Under the pieces are notes generated by a model. It was given only the letters and a program-made list of their open reading frames with translations, searched no databases and had not been told where the DNA came from. From SZUA-430 sp964483585 (GTDB lineage: Bacteria > Pseudomonadota > Alphaproteobacteria > Micropepsales > Micropepsaceae), in assembly GCA_964483585.1 (NCBI GenBank), contig CAZABH010000009.1, forward strand, positions 21,894-85,893: a DNA stretch of 64,000 nucleotides. The letters run 5' to 3'. A program made the translations under genes and the position numbers. Shown one piece after another: positions 1 to 8,698 of the stretch; the stretch's first letter is position 1; each line of letters starts with the position of its first letter.

Positions 1-265
1 CGTTCTCTGAAAGGAAGCCGTAGCCTGGATGAACGGCCTGCGCACCCGTGATCTCGCAAGCCGTCACGATGGCCGGGATGTTCAGATAGCTGTCACGCGC
101 CAGAGGTGGTCCCACGCAGACGCTTTCATCGGCCATGCGCACGTGCATGGCATTTGCGTCGGCGGTCGAGTGGATGGCGACAGTCTTGATCCCCATCTCG
201 TGGCAGGCGCGATTGATGCGCAGCGCGATCTCGCCACGGTTAGCAATCAGAACCTTGTCGAACAT
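1..265 (-). CDS. accC: acetyl-CoA carboxylase biotin carboxylase subunit (N-terminal part, runs off window)
   Basis: The minus strand encodes the first 88 or so residues of biotin carboxylase, which carboxylates the biotin on AccB using ATP and bicarbonate in the first step of fatty-acid synthesis. The start is an ATG at 265 giving MFDKVLIANRGEIALR, the family's N-terminal signature of the Rossmann-like biotin-carboxylase domain, and the frame stays open through YLNIPAIVTACEITGAQAVHPGYGFLSE in two readable blocks. The gene begins 21 bp after accB on the same strand, the usual accBC arrangement, so the two should be co-transcribed. The ATP-grasp domain lies outside the window. Confidence 0.95.
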   Translation of the reverse strand, partial: MFDKVLIANRGEIALRINRACHEMGIKTVAIHSTADANAMHVRMADESVCVGPPLARDSYLNIPAIVTACEITGAQAVHPGYGFLSEN

Positions 266-286
266 GCGCGTGTCTACCTGGCTGGT

Positions 287-766
287 CTATTCGATGATCA
301 TGATGGGTTCGCCGAACTCGATCGGCTGACCGTCGGACACGATGACCTGCGCCACACGGCCTGCCCGCGGGGCTGGGATCTGGTTCATCGTCTTCATGGC
401 CTCGATGATGAGCAGTGTCTGTCCCTCCTTGACCACGTCCCCTGCCTTGACGAAGGGCGCGGCTCCTGGCGAAGGTGCAAGATAGGCCGTCCCAACCATC
501 GGCGACGTAACCGTACCTGGATGAGCGGCGTCCGCCGGTTTGGCAAGCGGAGCAGGGGCCGGCGCTGCCGCCGCATGAGTAACCGGAGCAATTTGTGGGG
601 CGGTGGCGGCGATCGCAGACACGCTGACGACGCGCGCAACGCGCACGCGCAATCCGGCCTTCTCGATCTCGATCTCCGTCAGCCCGGTTTCACCGAGGAT
701 GCCGGCAAGGTCACGGATCAGGCGTGACTCAAGGGGATCGGCGGGCGTCTTGCTGTCTTTGCTCAT
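287..766 (-). CDS. accB: acetyl-CoA carboxylase biotin carboxyl carrier protein
   Basis: This 159-residue protein is the biotin carrier of acetyl-CoA carboxylase. An N-terminal domain (about 1-50) is joined by an Ala/Pro-rich linker (about 55-85) to a biotinyl domain (85-159). The biotinylation motif is EAMKTMNQI with Lys125 as the likely modified residue; the canonical family motif is EAMKM, so Thr126 is a small departure right after the lysine. The protein must be biotinylated by a ligase encoded elsewhere. It sits between aroQ (28 bp upstream) and accC (21 bp downstream), all on the minus strand, consistent with one transcript. Confidence 0.97.
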   Translation of the reverse strand: MSKDSKTPADPLESRLIRDLAGILGETGLTEIEIEKAGLRVRVARVVSVSAIAATAPQIAPVTHAAAAPAPAPLAKPADAAHPGTVTSPMVGTAYLAPSPGAAPFVKAGDVVKEGQTLLIIEAMKTMNQIPAPRAGRVAQVIVSDGQPIEFGEPIMIIE

Positions 767-794
767 GGAATGTCCTTCTGGAATCGCTTCGCGG

Positions 795-1238
795 TCAGGC
801 GGTCTTGATCAGCTTCGCAAGCGCTTCGAGCGCCAGCAAATAACCCTGTGCGCCGAGGCCGCAAATCACGCCTGTCACGGCCGGTGAAACATAGGATGTG
901 TGCCGGAACGGCTCCCGCCTGTAGGGATTGGAGATGTGCACCTCGACGGCCGGTTGACTGAACGACTTGAGCGCGTCGTGAAGCGCCACGGAGGTGTGCG
1001 TATAGGCCCCGGCATTCAGAATCAATCCCGAAGAGGCCAGCCGCGCTTCCTGCACCCAGTCGACAAGTTCACCTTCATGATTTGTCTGCCGGAAGGCGAT
1101 GGTTAAGCCCCTCGATTCGGCACAAACCCGGCAACTTTCCTCAATGTCTGACAGGGTTGTGTGACCATAAATTTCCGGCTCACGCGCACCCAGCAGATTG
1201 AGGTTGGGACCGTTCAACACATAGATTGGTTTGGTCAT
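795..1238 (-). CDS. aroQ: type II 3-dehydroquinate dehydratase
   Basis: This 147-residue cytosolic enzyme dehydrates 3-dehydroquinate to 3-dehydroshikimate in the shikimate pathway. Family features are visible: NGPNLNLLGAREPEIYG with lid Arg19 and catalytic Tyr24, Asn75 in the NAGAYTH motif, and His101 in EVHISNPY. I chose the ATG at 1238 because it gives the usual MTKPIYVLNGPN start and family length; the frame stays open further upstream, but that extension is unlike the family. It precedes accB by 28 bp, an association common in proteobacteria, where aroQ-accB-accC often form one operon. Its upstream region is shared with divergent thiS. Confidence 0.96.
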   Translation of the reverse strand: MTKPIYVLNGPNLNLLGAREPEIYGHTTLSDIEESCRVCAESRGLTIAFRQTNHEGELVDWVQEARLASSGLILNAGAYTHTSVALHDALKSFSQPAVEVHISNPYRREPFRHTSYVSPAVTGVICGLGAQGYLLALEALAKLIKTA

Positions 1239-1382
1239 TGCGTCCCGGACCGCAGATCGTGTTAACACCGTTACCGTGGAGTATACCGCCGGCGGCGAGC
1301 TAGTAAAAGAACGCTCATTCGAAGTGGTTTCTCGCTTCCGCCTGCCAGTACATGCGTTTGTCAGTAACGAAGAGGCCCCATC

Positions 1383-1589
1383 TTGTCGATCAGTGTCAGG
1401 ATTAATGGCAGGGAGCACAGTCTGAAAGCGCCTGTGACCGTGGCCCAACTGCTGGATACCCTGGGCTTCGAGCGACGCAAGGTTGCAGTCGAAAGAAATC
1501 TCGAGATCGTGCCCCGTTCAATGCACGAAGCGACACTTCTCGCCAATGGTGACAGGCTGGAAATCGTTGGCTTCGTTGGCGGTGGCTGA
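1383..1589 (+). CDS. thiS: sulfur carrier protein ThiS
   Basis: This 68-residue ubiquitin-like sulfur carrier delivers sulfur as a C-terminal thiocarboxylate to thiazole synthase. The sequence ends in FVGGG, the diglycine tail that is adenylated and thiolated in this family, and VTVAQLLDTLGF and VAVERNLEIVPR match the ThiS fold. No ATG opens the frame; the start is TTG at 1383, placing SISVRING at the N-terminus. thiG follows 17 bp downstream. No thiF, thiO or thiE is nearby, so this is a minimal thiS-thiG pair. I found no THI box (TPP riboswitch) signature in the 144 bp upstream. Confidence 0.92.
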   Translation: MSISVRINGREHSLKAPVTVAQLLDTLGFERRKVAVERNLEIVPRSMHEATLLANGDRLEIVGFVGGG

Positions 1590-1606
1590 ACAGGATAAAG
1601 CGGTAA

Positions 1607-2386
1607 ATGACAGAAAGTAAGGATACATGGACGGTCGCCGGCAGGACGTTCCGTTCAAGGCTGATTATAGGCACCGGCAAATATCAGGACTATGCACAGA
1701 ATGCGGCGGCGTTGGTTGCCTCTGGGGCCGAGATTGTCACGGTCGCTTTGAGGCGCGTGAACGTCAGCGATCCGTCAGCCCCTCGGCTGGTCGATTTCAT
1801 CGACCCACAGCGCTACACCTATTTGCCGAACACCGCTGGCTGCTACACCGCCGAGGACGCCATCCGCACGCTGCGTCTTGCGCGCGAGGCGGGCGGGTGG
1901 AACCTGGTCAAGCTCGAGGTGCTTGGCGATCGCAAGACGCTATATCCAGACATGATCGAGACCTTGCGCGCAACGGATGTGCTGATCAAGGATGGCTTCG
2001 ACGTGATGGTCTATTGCTCGGACGATCCATTGATGTGCAAGCGGCTCGAAGAGGCAGGAGCCGCAGCGATCATGCCACTGGCCGCGCCGATCGGCTCGGG
2101 GCTCGGCATCCAGAACCCTGTGAATATCAGGCTGATCATCGAAGCGGCTAAGGTACCCGTGCTCGTGGACGCGGGTGTAGGAACCGCGTCCGATGCAGCC
2201 ATCGCGATGGAGCTTGGTTGCGACGGCGTCCTCATGAATACCGCCATCGCCGAGGCCGGCGACCCAGTGATGATGGCATCTGCCATGAAGCGCGCGGTCG
2301 AGGCCGGCCGCCTCGCCTACAAGGCAGGACGAATGAAGAAGAAGCTCTACGCCGATCCTTCGTCGCCGCTGGCAGGGTTGATCTAG
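1607..2386 (+). CDS. thiG: thiazole synthase
   Basis: This 259-residue TIM-barrel enzyme forms the thiazole phosphate moiety of thiamine from deoxyxylulose phosphate, dehydroglycine and ThiS thiocarboxylate. The Schiff-base lysine is Lys102 in NLVKLEVLGD. Other family blocks are SRLIIGTGKY, EIVTVALRRVN, the phosphate-binding VLVDAGVGTASDAA, and DGVLMNTAIAEA. It is coupled to thiS. The stop codon lies 1 bp from the stop of the convergent dsbA-like gene, leaving no room for a separate terminator. Length is normal for the family. Confidence 0.97.
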   Translation: MTESKDTWTVAGRTFRSRLIIGTGKYQDYAQNAAALVASGAEIVTVALRRVNVSDPSAPRLVDFIDPQRYTYLPNTAGCYTAEDAIRTLRLAREAGGWNLVKLEVLGDRKTLYPDMIETLRATDVLIKDGFDVMVYCSDDPLMCKRLEEAGAAAIMPLAAPIGSGLGIQNPVNIRLIIEAAKVPVLVDAGVGTASDAAIAMELGCDGVLMNTAIAEAGDPVMMASAMKRAVEAGRLAYKAGRMKKKLYADPSSPLAGLI

Positions 2387-2387
2387 G

Positions 2388-3158
2388 TCACTTACTTTTT
2401 CGGGCCAGTGCAACCGCTTCCTTCAATTCGGACAGCGGCAGCGCTCCGGAATAGGGCGTTTCGCCAACGTAGAAAGTGGGGGTGGCATCCACGCCGAGGT
2501 TTTCGGCCAACGCATGGTTGCGGCGGATCACATCTGCCACCTCCTTGGAATCGAGGTCAGCGTTGAGGCGTTTCATATCAAGTCCAACGCTTTTGGCCGT
2601 CGACATGATGCTGTCTGGCGTGACCTCGTCTGCCTGCATCATGGCCAGGTGAAAGTCCCAGTATTTGCCTTGCCGACTGGCAGCAAGAGCGGCGCGCGCC
2701 GCAAGCTCGGACTCGCGAGACAAGATCGGAAACTCCTTCATGATCAGTCGAATGTTGCCGTCCTGTTTGATGAGCTGCATCAATTCGGGCATCAGCCGAC
2801 GGCAAGGCCCGCAGCGATAGTCGAAGAATTCGACAATCGTTACATCGCCCTTCGGATTGCCCACGACGATAGCATCTGGTCTGCTGAACAGGTCCGCTGC
2901 GTACTTGGTCGCCCCCTCACTCAAACGTACCTGGCGTTGGTTCTTCTCTTTCTGCTCCATCCGTTGCGCGGCTTCGAAAATGACCTCCGGGTTCTCGAGC
3001 AGATAATTCCGGACGATGCGCTCGATTTCCTCGCGCGACTTCCCCTGGCTTGGCACCTCGGCATCGCCACGACCGGGCATCAAAACAACGCCGAACAGCA
3101 CGCCGACAACGACAAGGGCGGCAAGGCCGATGGCAAGCAAGGTATGGATGGGTTTCAT
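2388..3158 (-). CDS. membrane-anchored DsbA/ScsC-like thiol-disulfide oxidoreductase
   Basis: This 256-residue protein begins with an uncleaved anchor or signal (hydrophobic about 7-27), then a charged helical segment (about 40-75) resembling the N-terminal domain of ScsC-type proteins, then a thioredoxin fold. The active site is Cys116-Gly-Pro-Cys119 in FFDYRCGPCRR, and the cis-proline is Pro227 in VDATPTFYVG. It should act in the periplasm on disulfides. CGPC is the thioredoxin-type dipeptide rather than CPHC of DsbA, so isomerase or reductase activity is as likely as oxidase activity. It lies 33 bp downstream of the M48 protease gene on the same strand. Confidence 0.9.
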   Translation of the reverse strand: MKPIHTLLAIGLAALVVVGVLFGVVLMPGRGDAEVPSQGKSREEIERIVRNYLLENPEVIFEAAQRMEQKEKNQRQVRLSEGATKYAADLFSRPDAIVVGNPKGDVTIVEFFDYRCGPCRRLMPELMQLIKQDGNIRLIMKEFPILSRESELAARAALAASRQGKYWDFHLAMMQADEVTPDSIMSTAKSVGLDMKRLNADLDSKEVADVIRRNHALAENLGVDATPTFYVGETPYSGALPLSELKEAVALARKSK

Positions 3159-3191
3159 GTTGGATGTGTCACTTCTTGTCGCGGCGATGCG

Positions 3192-4565
3192 TCAGCGCCT
3201 GTTTGTCTTTTTGGCCTGTTCAGATTGGGATATTGCAACGATGTCGTTGGCCCTTTGCCAGTCTCGTCCGTTTTCCTTGAGCCGCGGCAGGGCGCGCTGA
3301 GCAAAGCTCTGGGCCTGCGCATACCGGCGCAGCGAAAAATAGCGTTCGGCCGTCGCAAGCGCCGCCATGGCGTCCTCGCCAGTGCGCGCATAGGCGTCCG
3401 CGAGATAGTACCACGCCATCGCATTCTCGGGTTCGTCGCGCAGCGCAGCCTTCAGATGCTTGATCGCCTCTGGAACTGTTGCCGCCTGCTCGGTGGCCAA
3501 CAGCGCCGAACCAAGACCTATGCGCAGCAACGGCTCGTAGGGAGCATGTTCGACCGATTTCCGATAGGCTGGAACGCCTTCGGCCGGACGGCTCGATTCC
3601 ACAAGCATCTGGCCGCGCAACTCCCAGAAATAAGGGTTCTGGGGCTCATCACTAAGAAGGCTGTCTATCTGGGGCAGGGCCCGCTCGAGATCCGCAGCCC
3701 TGAAGAAGGCTGCAGCGCGCGCATAGCGGGCCGGCTTGCTCTGGTCGCTCATGGGGTAGCGTCGCAACACCACCGGCGGTGGTTCGATGAAACCCCGCAG
3801 CTTGGCGACCATCATTTCATAGTCGCGCAATTCCTCCTCGGTATCGGTGCGGTCCCTGTAGGGTGAACGCTCGACCATGGCCCGCAAGGTGCTGGCCCGT
3901 TCGCGGGACAATGGATGGGTCCTCACAAAGGGATCCTGCCGAATACCGCTTAGTGCCTCTTGGTCGGCAAACAGGTCAAAGACTGCATACATGCCGCGCG
4001 GCGACTGTCCCGTCGCCTCGAGGAACTTGCCGCCAGCCTGGTCTGCGGCTGCTTCCTGCGTACGGCTATAGCTCATGAACTCGCGCTGCGCGACGGACTG
4101 TGATCCGACAAGCAATCCCAGGCCCAGGTCCGGAGCACCCGCCGCGATTGCGGCAACACCTGCAAGCATGCCGATGATGAGCGGGACCTGTGCCTTGCCA
4201 GCTGCCTCCATGCCACGCGCGAGGTGGCTTCCTGAAATGTGGCCCGCCTCGTGCGCGATGACACCCTTGAGTTCGTTGGGCGTCTTCAGGGTCATGATCA
4301 TGCCCGTGTGAATAAAGACATTCTGCCCGCCCGCCACAAACGCGTTCAGGCTGTCGTCCTTGATGATGTACAAGTTCACGGACTTGGCATCGAGCCCTGC
4401 CGCTGTGAACAGGGGGTCGCTGTAGCCCCGCAGGATACGCTCGATCTCCGCGTCGCGAATACCCATTCGATCGGCGGCGCGCGATGGAGCAACCGCAAGG
4501 CTCACAAGCAGCAGGGCCGCAAGTACCTGTCGTAAGATGGCAACGGCCATATGGCCCAGCTTCAT
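3192..4565 (-). CDS. periplasmic M48 metalloprotease with C-terminal TPR-like repeats (BepA-like)
   Basis: This 457-residue protein starts MKLGHMAVAI with a signal peptide ending near Ser-Arg-Ala30. The zinc site is HEAGH (105-109), with the third ligand probably Glu171 in SRTQEAAADQAG. The C-terminal half (about 270-440) is helical and repeat-like (YFWELRGQ, AWYYLADAYARTG), consistent with TPRs. This layout matches BepA/YfgC, which monitors outer-membrane protein assembly in E. coli. The start is set by the signal peptide; an in-frame ATG five codons later is also possible, and an ATG 40 codons upstream adds an unlikely leader. The dsbA-like gene follows in the same transcript. Confidence 0.92.
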   Translation of the reverse strand: MKLGHMAVAILRQVLAALLLVSLAVAPSRAADRMGIRDAEIERILRGYSDPLFTAAGLDAKSVNLYIIKDDSLNAFVAGGQNVFIHTGMIMTLKTPNELKGVIAHEAGHISGSHLARGMEAAGKAQVPLIIGMLAGVAAIAAGAPDLGLGLLVGSQSVAQREFMSYSRTQEAAADQAGGKFLEATGQSPRGMYAVFDLFADQEALSGIRQDPFVRTHPLSRERASTLRAMVERSPYRDRTDTEEELRDYEMMVAKLRGFIEPPPVVLRRYPMSDQSKPARYARAAAFFRAADLERALPQIDSLLSDEPQNPYFWELRGQMLVESSRPAEGVPAYRKSVEHAPYEPLLRIGLGSALLATEQAATVPEAIKHLKAALRDEPENAMAWYYLADAYARTGEDAMAALATAERYFSLRRYAQAQSFAQRALPRLKENGRDWQRANDIVAISQSEQAKKTNRR

Positions 4566-4673
4566 CGGATTCCAATCTCCAGCTTCGCGCATGACCGCCA
4601 GTCGGAGCAGGAGCAAAGCCCGACCGACACTGTCACGGTAAGGGGCGCCCCCCGGGGCGTCAATCACATGCGC

Positions 4674-4703
4674 GTGACCATTCATTCATATTGGCAGTAT
4701 ATA
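4674..4703 (+). promoter_or_regulatory. possible sigma70-type promoter for the aminotransferase gene
   Basis: GTGACC (4674-4679) and TATATA (4698-4703) are separated by 18 bp in the shared region between the divergent M48 protease and aminotransferase genes. Only the -10 is convincing. If real, transcription would begin near 4710, which supports the GTG start at 4764 over the upstream ATG at 4668, since that ATG would lie inside the promoter. Confidence 0.35.
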
Positions 4704-4763
4704 GGGCGCAAATTCCCGCAATTACAGGGCGCGCCGGGAAAACAGGGGCCTGCCCGGGACAAG

Positions 4764-5918
4764 GTGAATGTGAGGCCATCGCAGAGAAGCAACGTTGAAG
4801 CGTTTCGGGTGATGGAGGTCCTGGATGCCGCCAATCGACGGCAGCGCAGCGGAAAGCCCGTCTTCCACCTCGAGGCCGGGCAGCCATCGACCTCGGCCCC
4901 CAAGCTCGCCCTCGATGCGGCCGCGCGCGCCCTCGACACCATGTCCCTTGGTTATACCGAGTCGCTCGGCGTACCCCAACTGCGCCAGCGCATCGCCCGG
5001 CACTACGTCGACACCTACGGCATAGACGTGTCGCCTGACCGGATTGTTGTCACAACTGGGTCCTCGGCAGCCTTCGTGCTGGCATTTCTGATGGCGTTCG
5101 ATGCCGGGCAGGAGATCGCCATTCCCAATCCGGGCTATCCTGCCTATCGCAACATCGCGCGCGCCCTTGATTTGAAGGTGCGCTTGATCCCCTGCGGAAG
5201 TGAGCAAGGTTTCCGCCTGTCTGCGCGCAATCTCGAAGCGTGCCCATCGCAGGGCTTGCTCATCGCGAGCCCCTCGAACCCCTGCGGAACCGTCATTCAT
5301 GACACGGACTTGGAAGACATAGCGGCGACGTGCCGACAAAAGGGCATGACGCTCATCTCGGATGAAATCTATCACGGGCTGACCTATGGCGTCCGCGCCC
5401 AGACAGCCCTTGCCTATGACAGCGACGCGATCGTCATCAACAGCTTCTCAAAGTACTTCAGTATGACGGGGTGGCGGATCGGTTGGATGATCGTCCCGCA
5501 GGACCTGGTGCCATGTACCGAACGACTGGCCCAGAACTTCTACATCTCGCCCCCAACCCTGTCCCAGGTTGCGGCCACTGCGGCCATGGACGCACATGAT
5601 GAATTGGAGGGCCATGTGCAGCGATATCGACGCAACCGGGATAATCTCCTGGCCGCATTGGGACGATGCGGTTTCCGGGAAATAGCGCCAGCTGACGGGG
5701 CCTTCTACCTCTTTGCCAAGACGAAGCCCCTCGGCCTTGGTGCGACGGAGTTGTCGTCGAGGCTCCTCGTCGAAACAGGGATTGCCGCAACGCCGGGGAT
5801 CGATTTCGATCCGTTGGATGGCGACCAGTGGATACGGTTTTCGTATGCGGGCTCAGAAGCAGACGTGAAATCAGCCGCCGCCCTGCTTGAGTCATGGTGC
5901 GCGAAGAACAAGGCGTGA
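4764..5918 (+). CDS. class I/II PLP-dependent aminotransferase
   Basis: A fold-type I aminotransferase of about 384 residues. The Schiff-base lysine is Lys230 in NSFSKYFSMTGWRIGW, with the family's conserved TGSSAAF (phosphate region), PSNPCG, and DEIYHGLTY (Asp and Tyr contacting the cofactor). The N-terminal segment NVEAFRVMEVL matches relatives that start about 15 residues earlier, so I place the start at GTG 4764; GTG 4770 is equally possible and no ATG fits. The substrate cannot be read from sequence; aspartate or an aromatic amino acid is typical. It is transcribed divergently from the M48 protease gene. Confidence 0.88.
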   Translation: MNVRPSQRSNVEAFRVMEVLDAANRRQRSGKPVFHLEAGQPSTSAPKLALDAAARALDTMSLGYTESLGVPQLRQRIARHYVDTYGIDVSPDRIVVTTGSSAAFVLAFLMAFDAGQEIAIPNPGYPAYRNIARALDLKVRLIPCGSEQGFRLSARNLEACPSQGLLIASPSNPCGTVIHDTDLEDIAATCRQKGMTLISDEIYHGLTYGVRAQTALAYDSDAIVINSFSKYFSMTGWRIGWMIVPQDLVPCTERLAQNFYISPPTLSQVAATAAMDAHDELEGHVQRYRRNRDNLLAALGRCGFREIAPADGAFYLFAKTKPLGLGATELSSRLLVETGIAATPGIDFDPLDGDQWIRFSYAGSEADVKSAAALLESWCAKNKA

Positions 5919-5959
5919 CGGTCATGCACCGCGCTGGCGCATGACCGCGTGACCCGCGA

Positions 5960-8698
5960 TTAGCCGTCCGCGCGCTTTTGCCACCAGCCACGCTTCTTCG
6001 GGGCATCGGGGGCCTCGGGCTCCGGCGGGGCAACCTCCGCGCGTGGCGGGGGCTCTGACTTTTCGGGCTTGGCACCAAAGCCAAAGAACGAGGCGATGGA
6101 CGAACGCTCCTGGCGCGTCTCGGCACCGCGCACGACAACCTCTTCGGGTGGCGAACGATCCTCGACGACCAGTGTGGTCGCAGGAAGATCGCGCATAACG
6201 GGGGCGGGGGCTGGCCCATCCACCCGCTCGAGCCCACCCTCGGAGGGCCAGTTTATTGCGTCCAGAGCTTCTGCAGGCGTTGGGAGATGGCCAATGCCTC
6301 CGGCTTCCGCCATCGGCTCGCCCTGCGCCTCTCCAAATCGCTTGCCGCGCCGACCACGGCGACCGCGCCGCCGCCGCCGCCGTTGACCGTCGCCTCCCTC
6401 AGCGCCGGCGCCTTGGGCTTCGCCCGGATCGTATCCGGGCTCTTGTGAAACCTCACTTTCATCTTCGGCTTCGCCAGAGGCATCCTGTCCGTCGTCAGCA
6501 AACCCGGCTGCCTCCGGTTCGTGCGATCCATGACCCGCATCAGCCGCGTCTTGTCCGTCATCGGTGCGTGGGCCGCGCTGGCGATCCCTGTCCCGGCCAC
6601 GTCGGCGCCGCCGACGGCGCCGACGCCCATCACCGTTTTCCGATGGCTCTCCGCCGGAGGTCTCGGTTGCAGCGGAAAAATCCTCTTCGTCCGTTGCATC
6701 AAGGACCTCACCTTCCAGATCCGACGCATCAGGTTCGTTGGCATCGAGTTCGCTTTCCACCGTGACCGCCGTGCTGACTGACGGCTTACGGGGGAGGTAC
6801 GCGACGGGTGCGCCTCGCTCGATTTCGTAGGCGGATGCTGCAAGCGAGCTCACGGACTCGATGTAGATATAAACGCCGTTGCGCTCCTCGATGCTATTCA
6901 GCTGCCCACGCTTGTGATTGAGGATGTAGATCGCAACCTCGGGAGGTACCCGAAGGGTTGCTGCCTGGATCTTCTCGTGCTGGCAGTATTCCTCGATCGC
7001 ACGCAGCACCCGAAGTGCCATCGATCCAACCGAACGGATGACCCCACGTCCTTCGCAGTGAGGGCAGGGGGTCGTCGCACCTTCAATCATGCCGGCGCGA
7101 AGCCGCTGGCGCGACATCTCAAGCAGGCCGAACGGACTGATGCGGCCAAGCTGTATGCGGGCGCGATCATGGCGCAGGCAATCCTTCAGGCGCTTTTCGA
7201 CGGCCCGGTTATTGCGGTGCTCCTCCATGTCGATGAAGTCGATGACGACCAGGCCTGCGAGGTCGCGCAATCGCAATTGTCGCGCGATCTCCTCGGCGGC
7301 TTCCAGGTTCGTCTTGAGGGCCGTGTCCTCGATGTGATGTTCGCGGGTCGACTTGCCGGAATTGACGTCGACGGCAACCAGCGCCTCTGTCTGGTTGATA
7401 ACAATATAGCCACCCGAGCGCAGACGGACGACGGGGTTGAACATGCTGTCGAGAGCCGCCTCGACACCATACCGCTGATACAGTGGAACATTGTCCCGAT
7501 ACCATTTCACGCTGTCTGCGTGACTGGGCATCAGCATCGACATGAAGCCATGAGCTTCGCGGTGCCCTTGTTCGCCCTCGACCAGGATCTCATCGATGTC
7601 TTTCGAGTAAAGATCCCGGATCGTGCGCTTGATCAGGTTTCCTTCCTCATAGACGAGCGTCGGTGCCGTCGACCTGAGGGTCAGGTCACGCACCGAATCC
7701 CACTGGCGCAGCAGGTACTCGAAATCCCGTCTGATCTCCTGCTTGGTGCGCGCGGCGCCCGCCGTGCGAATGATCACACCCATGCCCTCTGGCACTTCGA
7801 GCTCCGATGCCATCTCCTTCAGCTTGCGACGGTCGGACATGTTCGAGATCTTGCGCGAAATGCCGCCGCCACGATCCGTGTTCGGCATCAGCACGCAATA
7901 GCGGCCAGCGAGGGACAGGTATGTTGTCAGTGCAGCCCCCTTGTTGCCGCGCTCCTCCTTGACGACCTGGATCAGAAGCACCTGACGACGCTTGATGACC
8001 TCCTGGATCTTGTAGCGGCGGAATGTTCGGTGGGGGCGACGGGGAGCTTCCTCTGCAGCTTCATCATCCTCAGAGTCCGCCGAGGCTGCGCCATCTGCGT
8101 CATTGATGTCGGACGTCGTTGTCTCGGGTGTCGAAGCATCGCCCGTGTCGTGGGACGGCTGGGTGTCGGGCAGCTCTGCGCTCGAGGATGCCTCTCCGCC
8201 CGCCTCTGATCCGCCAGGCCCGCTATCGCGGGTCTCGGGATCATGCACCCACACATCGTGGCCTTCCTCAGCGACCACCTCTACGATCTCTGCCCCCGTC
8301 TCGCTGTCCGGCGATGAGCTCTCGGACGGCTCGCTCAGGCCATCCTCGTCGGCAGCGTGTGGTTCAGCGATGTCTTCGACCGTCTCTTCTTCTTCATCGA
8401 GCTCGCGCTGGTCGGAACGCGCGGCCTCCAGAAGAGCCTGACGGTCGGCTGTCGGAATTTGGTAGTAATCAGGATGAATTTCCGAAAACGCGAGGAAGCC
8501 GTGCCGATTGCCACCATACTCGACGAAACAAGCCTGCAGCGATGGCTCTACGCGGGTAACTTTCGCCAGATAGATGTTGCCCTTCAGCGGGCGGCGAGAC
8601 GCGGACTCGTAATCAAATTCTTCGACTTTGTTGCCATCAAGTATGACGACCCGTGTTTCTTCCAGGTGGCTTGCATCCACCAGCATTCGCTTTACCAT
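5960..8698 (-). CDS. rne: ribonuclease E
   Basis: This 912-residue endoribonuclease is the core of the RNA degradosome. Residues 1-75 begin the S1 domain, which is interrupted by an acidic, low-complexity insertion (about 93-220) before it resumes at RYKIQEVIKRRQVLL. The catalytic DNase I-like region carries Asp444 (VAVDVNSGKS) and Asp487 (VVIDFIDMEE). The Zn-link that joins protomers is Cys545-Pro-His-Cys548. The C-terminal third is disordered, with an Arg tract (about 697-715) and another RRRRRRGRRGRRGK block typical of RNA-binding scaffold regions, and ends in Pro/Glu-rich sequence. It has a long upstream region and may autoregulate through its 5' UTR, as in E. coli. Confidence 0.97.
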   Translation of the reverse strand: MVKRMLVDASHLEETRVVILDGNKVEEFDYESASRRPLKGNIYLAKVTRVEPSLQACFVEYGGNRHGFLAFSEIHPDYYQIPTADRQALLEAARSDQRELDEEEETVEDIAEPHAADEDGLSEPSESSSPDSETGAEIVEVVAEEGHDVWVHDPETRDSGPGGSEAGGEASSSAELPDTQPSHDTGDASTPETTTSDINDADGAASADSEDDEAAEEAPRRPHRTFRRYKIQEVIKRRQVLLIQVVKEERGNKGAALTTYLSLAGRYCVLMPNTDRGGGISRKISNMSDRRKLKEMASELEVPEGMGVIIRTAGAARTKQEIRRDFEYLLRQWDSVRDLTLRSTAPTLVYEEGNLIKRTIRDLYSKDIDEILVEGEQGHREAHGFMSMLMPSHADSVKWYRDNVPLYQRYGVEAALDSMFNPVVRLRSGGYIVINQTEALVAVDVNSGKSTREHHIEDTALKTNLEAAEEIARQLRLRDLAGLVVIDFIDMEEHRNNRAVEKRLKDCLRHDRARIQLGRISPFGLLEMSRQRLRAGMIEGATTPCPHCEGRGVIRSVGSMALRVLRAIEEYCQHEKIQAATLRVPPEVAIYILNHKRGQLNSIEERNGVYIYIESVSSLAASAYEIERGAPVAYLPRKPSVSTAVTVESELDANEPDASDLEGEVLDATDEEDFSAATETSGGEPSENGDGRRRRRRRRRGRDRDRQRGPRTDDGQDAADAGHGSHEPEAAGFADDGQDASGEAEDESEVSQEPGYDPGEAQGAGAEGGDGQRRRRRRGRRGRRGKRFGEAQGEPMAEAGGIGHLPTPAEALDAINWPSEGGLERVDGPAPAPVMRDLPATTLVVEDRSPPEEVVVRGAETRQERSSIASFFGFGAKPEKSEPPPRAEVAPPEPEAPDAPKKRGWWQKRADG

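Noticed and set aside
29..727. 232-residue plus-strand ORF
   Set aside because: It runs antisense to accC and accB, whose protein motifs are unmistakable on the minus strand.
1239..1382. TPP riboswitch upstream of thiS
   Set aside because: The CUGAGA and ACC-rich signature elements of the THI box are absent and the gap is only 144 bp shared with divergent aroQ.
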